The notes under the pieces are model-generated. The model did not search any database, was not told the DNA's origin, and saw nothing but the letters and a program-made list of their open reading frames with translations. A program made the position numbers and the translations under genes. A stretch of DNA of 64,000 nucleotides from Bradyrhizobium sp. LMTR 3 (GTDB lineage Bacteria > Pseudomonadota > Alphaproteobacteria > Rhizobiales > Xanthobacteraceae). Positions 59,599 through 64,000 of the stretch are shown one piece after another. Position 1 is the first letter of the stretch, and every line of letters starts with the position of its first letter. Location: contig NZ_MAXC01000012.1 of the NCBI RefSeq assembly GCF_001693485.1, positions 372,001 to 436,000 of the forward strand. Reading direction: 5' to 3'.

Positions 59599-60393
59599 CT
59601 ACGCCGCCGCCTGCTCGCGCGGCTGGTAGATCGCGATGTGGTGGCAATGCGCCAGCGGCGTGTTGCCGTTGCCGACGACCAGCGCGTCGAGCTCGACGAA
59701 ACGGTGGCCCTTCTTGTCGTAATTGCCGACCACCTTCGCACGCGCGGTGATGACATCGCCGGCCTTTGCCGCTGAAAGCAGTTGCATGCGGCTGCCGACG
59801 TGAATCCACGGACCCAGGATGGCATTGTCGACCAGCACCCGATTCATCACCCGCTGCAGCAGGCCGGGATGGCCGAGGCCGTCCTTCGCATAGATCGGAT
59901 CGGCTTCCCTTATATCGGCCAGATATCCCGTAGCCGCCTCACCTGCCCACTCGCGCGGGGTGGTGCCGAGCCATTTGCCGACTTCATAGGACGCAGCGTT
60001 GACCGGCTTGCGCTCCGCGACAACAGCAACTTCCTGGTAGTCTGCGATCGAAACAGCCGGTGCGGAGACCGGCAACGACGCGGTGCCGGCGGCGCAAAGT
60101 TGGCCACGGCTCTGCACCTCGATCGACAGCACGCCGTTGCTTTCTTCCGCCGTCAGCTCCGCGAATTCGCCGTCATAGACCGGCTTGACGAAACGCGCCT
60201 CGATCAATCCGCGTTGCAGAAATGCGCGGCCCCATTTCGTCACCGGCTGATGCATCATGTAGGCCATCACGTCGACGCCAGGGACCAGCCCACCCGAAAA
60301 TCCGAACCGCTTCGCCACGGTGTCGTCATGCATCTTGTTTTCGGATTGTTTGGCGGTGTTGTAGGCCTGGACGCGATACGGCTCGATGGGCAT
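59599..60393 (-). CDS. MaoC-like (hotdog) dehydratase family protein
   Basis: A 264-residue hotdog-fold protein. The first part (SENKMHDDTVAKRFGFSG, GLVPGVDVMAYMM) and the second part (GDVITARAKVVGNYDKKGHR, FVELDALVVGNG) are two hotdog domains, as in MaoC-like hydratases. The Asp-His catalytic pair (DxxxxH) can be seen in HDDTVAKRF-like and later segments only loosely, so activity is uncertain. It converges on the CoxL-like gene. Confidence 0.8.
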   Translation of the reverse strand: MPIEPYRVQAYNTAKQSENKMHDDTVAKRFGFSGGLVPGVDVMAYMMHQPVTKWGRAFLQRGLIEARFVKPVYDGEFAELTAEESNGVLSIEVQSRGQLCAAGTASLPVSAPAVSIADYQEVAVVAERKPVNAASYEVGKWLGTTPREWAGEAATGYLADIREADPIYAKDGLGHPGLLQRVMNRVLVDNAILGPWIHVGSRMQLLSAAKAGDVITARAKVVGNYDKKGHRFVELDALVVGNGNTPLAHCHHIAIYQPREQAAA

Positions 60394-60542
60394 GCCGGTT
60401 TCCTGTTGTTTTTGGTTGTTTTTCGCCGGTTATGGTACGCGAAGAATGTGCCGAGGCAAGCCTGTTCCCACCCCTGTTTCCCTCGCATTCCCGCATCGAA
60501 TAGGTTACCACGCGCGGGCAAGAGAACCGCTGTCGAACCGAT

Positions 60543-61037
60543 ATGCCTGACGTGAACCAGACCCGCATCTATGTCGATGCCGACGCCTGCCCGGTGAAGG
60601 ACGAGATCTATCGCGTCGCGATCCGCCACGGCCTGCCGGTCAGCGTTGTTGCGGGAAATTTCATCCGCGTGCCGCAGGATCCGCTGATCGAGCGCATCGC
60701 CGCCGGTTCCGGCATGGATGCCGCCGACGACTGGATCGCGGAGCGCGCCAGCCGCGGCGACATCGTCATCACATCGGATATCCCGCTGGCCAGCCGCTGC
60801 GTGAAGGCCGGCGCCGAGGTGATCGCGCCGAACGGCAGGCCGTTTACTGAAGCATCGATCGGCATGACGCTCGCGGTGCGCAATCTGATGACCGATCTCC
60901 GCTCGTCCGGCGAAGTGACCGGCGGTCCAAAGTCCTTTGCACCGCGCGACCGCTCGACGTTTTTGTCTGCGCTCGACCAGACCATCCGCCGCATCCAGCG
61001 CCAGCGGGCGCAGCAGCCTGCGCCAAACCAAGGTTGA
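60543..61037 (+). CDS. YaiI/YqxD family protein (DUF188)
   Basis: A 164-residue DUF188/UPF0178 protein. Family motifs: [53 protein letters not shown] and [11 protein letters not shown]. The fold is PIN-like (Asp-rich metal site); function is unproven. It ends 3 bases before the ABC-F gene. Confidence 0.9.
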   Translation: MPDVNQTRIYVDADACPVKDEIYRVAIRHGLPVSVVAGNFIRVPQDPLIERIAAGSGMDAADDWIAERASRGDIVITSDIPLASRCVKAGAEVIAPNGRPFTEASIGMTLAVRNLMTDLRSSGEVTGGPKSFAPRDRSTFLSALDQTIRRIQRQRAQQPAPNQG

Positions 61038-61040
61038 ACG

Positions 61041-62855
<1,815 letters not shown>

Positions 62856-62858
62856 TTC

Positions 62859-62972
62859 GTAGGATGGGTGGAGCGCAGCGATACCCATCATGATGCATCG
62901 ACGGGATTTGATGGGTTTCGCGGAGTTTATCATCGGGCCGGCCGGAGGCCGGACCCGGTGGCTCCACCGATC
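62859..62972. repeat. GTAGGATGGGTGGAGCG intergenic repeat with nested element
   Basis: The host begins GTAGGATGGGTGGAGCGCAGCGATACCCATC and ends TTTGATGGGTTTCGC…TCCACCGATCCCA. A reversed copy of the nested element interrupts the second half at about 62922-62960. Confidence 0.75.
62922..62960 (-). repeat. Nested mini-element, copy 3 (reverse orientation)
   Basis: On the + strand it reads GGAG, TTTATCATCGGG, hairpin CCGGCC-GGA-GGCCGG, ACCCG, GTG, with GC directly before and after. Compared with copies 1 and 2 (reversed) it shares GGAG…TCATCGGG, the stem position and ACCCG. The stem bases differ on both sides, keeping the pairing. Confidence 0.65.
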
Positions 62973-63008
62973 CCACGGGTTCATACGGACTCCAACAGAG
63001 AGAAGAGC

Positions 63009-64000
63009 ATGACAACGCCCCTCGCCGCAAAAATCGCCCGTGAATACGGCACGCCCTGCGCGGTCATCGACATGGACCGCGTCGAGCGCAACATCGCCCG
63101 CATCCAGGTGGCCTGCGATACCGCCGGCGTCGCCAACCGGCCGCATATCAAGACCCACAAGAGCCCGCTGCTCGCACAGATGCAGGTCGCGGCCGGCGCG
63201 AAGGGCATCACCTGCCAGAAGCTCGGCGAGGCCGAGGTGATGGCCGAAGCCGGCATCGACGACATCCTGATCAGCTACAATCTGATCGGCGAGGAGAAGA
63301 TGGCCCGGCTCGCGGCGCTGCAGGCCAAGGCCAACATGACGGTCGCTGCCGACAATTCGACCGTGATCGCTGGCCTGCCGCAAGCCACCGCAGCTTCGGG
63401 CCGACCGCTGTCGGTCGTGGTCGAGTGCGATACGGGGCGCAAGCGCGCCGGCGTCGAAACGCCCGGCGAGGCGATTGCGCTGGCGCGCGAGATTGCGGGC
63501 TCGAAGGGGCTGCAATTTGCGGGCTTCATGCTGTACCCGACCGAGACCGGCTGGGCCGAGGCGCAGCAGTTTTTCGACGAGGCACTGGCGGGCGTCCGCG
63601 CGCACGGGCTCGATGCGACGATGGTTTCGACCGGCGGCTCGCCCAATCTGAAAAATCTCGGCAAGCTGAAGGGCGCGACCGAGCATCGGCCCGGCACCTA
63701 TATCTACAACGACCGCATGCAGGTCGCGGCCGGCGTCGCCGAATGGGATGACTGCGCGCTGAACATCTATTCCACCGTCGTGAGCCGCGCCGGACCCGAC
63801 CGCGGCATTCTGGACGCCGGCTCCAAGACGCTGACATCGGATCCCGGCGGCAGCCTCGACGGCTACGGGCTGATCCTGGAGCACCCGGAAGCCAAGATCG
63901 CGCGCTTCGCGGAAGAGCACGGCTTTCTCGACCTGGCCCGCAGCAACACGCGGCCGAATATCGGCGACGTCGTCCGGATCGTGCCCAACCATGTCTGCGT
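63009..64000 (+). CDS. D-threonine aldolase / DSD1-like PLP enzyme (3' partial)
   Basis: A fold-type III PLP protein cut by the window end; 330 residues are visible. The PLP lysine is in NRPHIKTHKSPLL, and GSPNLKNLGKLK and GTYIYNDRMQ follow the usual pattern. The metal-binding PNHVC near the end (His and Cys) marks D-threonine aldolase and D-serine dehydratase-like enzymes, which need a divalent metal. Cleavage of a D-beta-hydroxy amino acid is expected. The start is at ATG 63009 with AGAGAAG ahead. Confidence 0.87.
   Translation, partial: MTTPLAAKIAREYGTPCAVIDMDRVERNIARIQVACDTAGVANRPHIKTHKSPLLAQMQVAAGAKGITCQKLGEAEVMAEAGIDDILISYNLIGEEKMARLAALQAKANMTVAADNSTVIAGLPQATAASGRPLSVVVECDTGRKRAGVETPGEAIALAREIAGSKGLQFAGFMLYPTETGWAEAQQFFDEALAGVRAHGLDATMVSTGGSPNLKNLGKLKGATEHRPGTYIYNDRMQVAAGVAEWDDCALNIYSTVVSRAGPDRGILDAGSKTLTSDPGGSLDGYGLILEHPEAKIARFAEEHGFLDLARSNTRPNIGDVVRIVPNHVC

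Overview
The window is a high-GC stretch of an alphaproteobacterial chromosome. The organism is most likely Bradyrhizobium or a close Nitrobacteraceae relative. I infer this from the gene content (guaA, guaB, rsmB-like, rlmE and ppx/gppA with many small metabolic and regulatory genes) and from intergenic palindromes and a dispersed repeat of several hundred bases that match my memory of Bradyrhizobium genomes. No rRNA, tRNA, CRISPR array, transposase, phage gene or symbiosis gene was recognised.

Left third (1-28 kb): an enoyl-CoA-reductase-like SDR cut by the window edge, a HAD phosphatase, a 2'-5' RNA ligase-like phosphodiesterase and a DUF1778/GNAT toxin-antitoxin pair. Next come a Lin0512/IlvD-Edd dehydratase pair, a long structured dispersed repeat, a quinone reductase with an IclR regulator, and an ArsR-SRPBCC-DUF899-small membrane protein operon. 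An adenylate cyclase follows. A redox block has an OhrR-type MarR regulator divergent from a VOC-cupin-CcdA-thioredoxin operon. Then an Rrf2 regulator, a methyltransferase and a peptide-deformylase-like protein that has lost metal ligands; an MFS transporter; an arginase-fold protein with altered ligands; a carotenoid oxygenase; an aldo/keto reductase operon with a divergent LysR regulator; and an Xre/RES toxin-antitoxin pair.

Middle (28-40 kb): an accessory-looking region with many intergenic repeats. It has a hydrolase/lipoprotein pair facing a TetR regulator with two palindromic operators, an SDR/AraC pair, a methyltransferase between short direct repeats, a hydroxylaminobenzene-mutase-like membrane protein, a DUF3237 gene behind a broken P-loop kinase start, a VapBC-type pair with a perfect operator palindrome, a beta-lactamase-fold hydrolase, a junction of DUF3237 and YciI remnants, and an orphan PD-(D/E)XK nuclease-like gene just behind guaA.

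Right third (40-64 kb): mostly housekeeping. It holds guaA, an RsmB-type rRNA methyltransferase, MAPEG, a dienelactone-hydrolase-like protein, a phosphoesterase, an NADP oxidoreductase, guaB, a DHA2 exporter, a Crp/Fnr regulator, rlmE, an alpha/beta hydrolase, a phasin, ppx/gppA, a lone CoxL-like molybdoenzyme subunit, a MaoC-like protein, a YaiI/YqxD protein, an Uup-type ABC-F ATPase and a D-threonine-aldolase-like enzyme cut by the window end.

The most unusual signal is not a gene. A hairpin of about 40 bases sits inside three unrelated intergenic palindromic repeats (28.8, 55.5 and 62.9 kb), flanked by GC on both sides, with paired base changes in its stem. A second, 30-base element is inserted identically in two copies of another repeat (35.1 and 36.4 kb). 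Both look like very small mobile elements that nest in other repeats.
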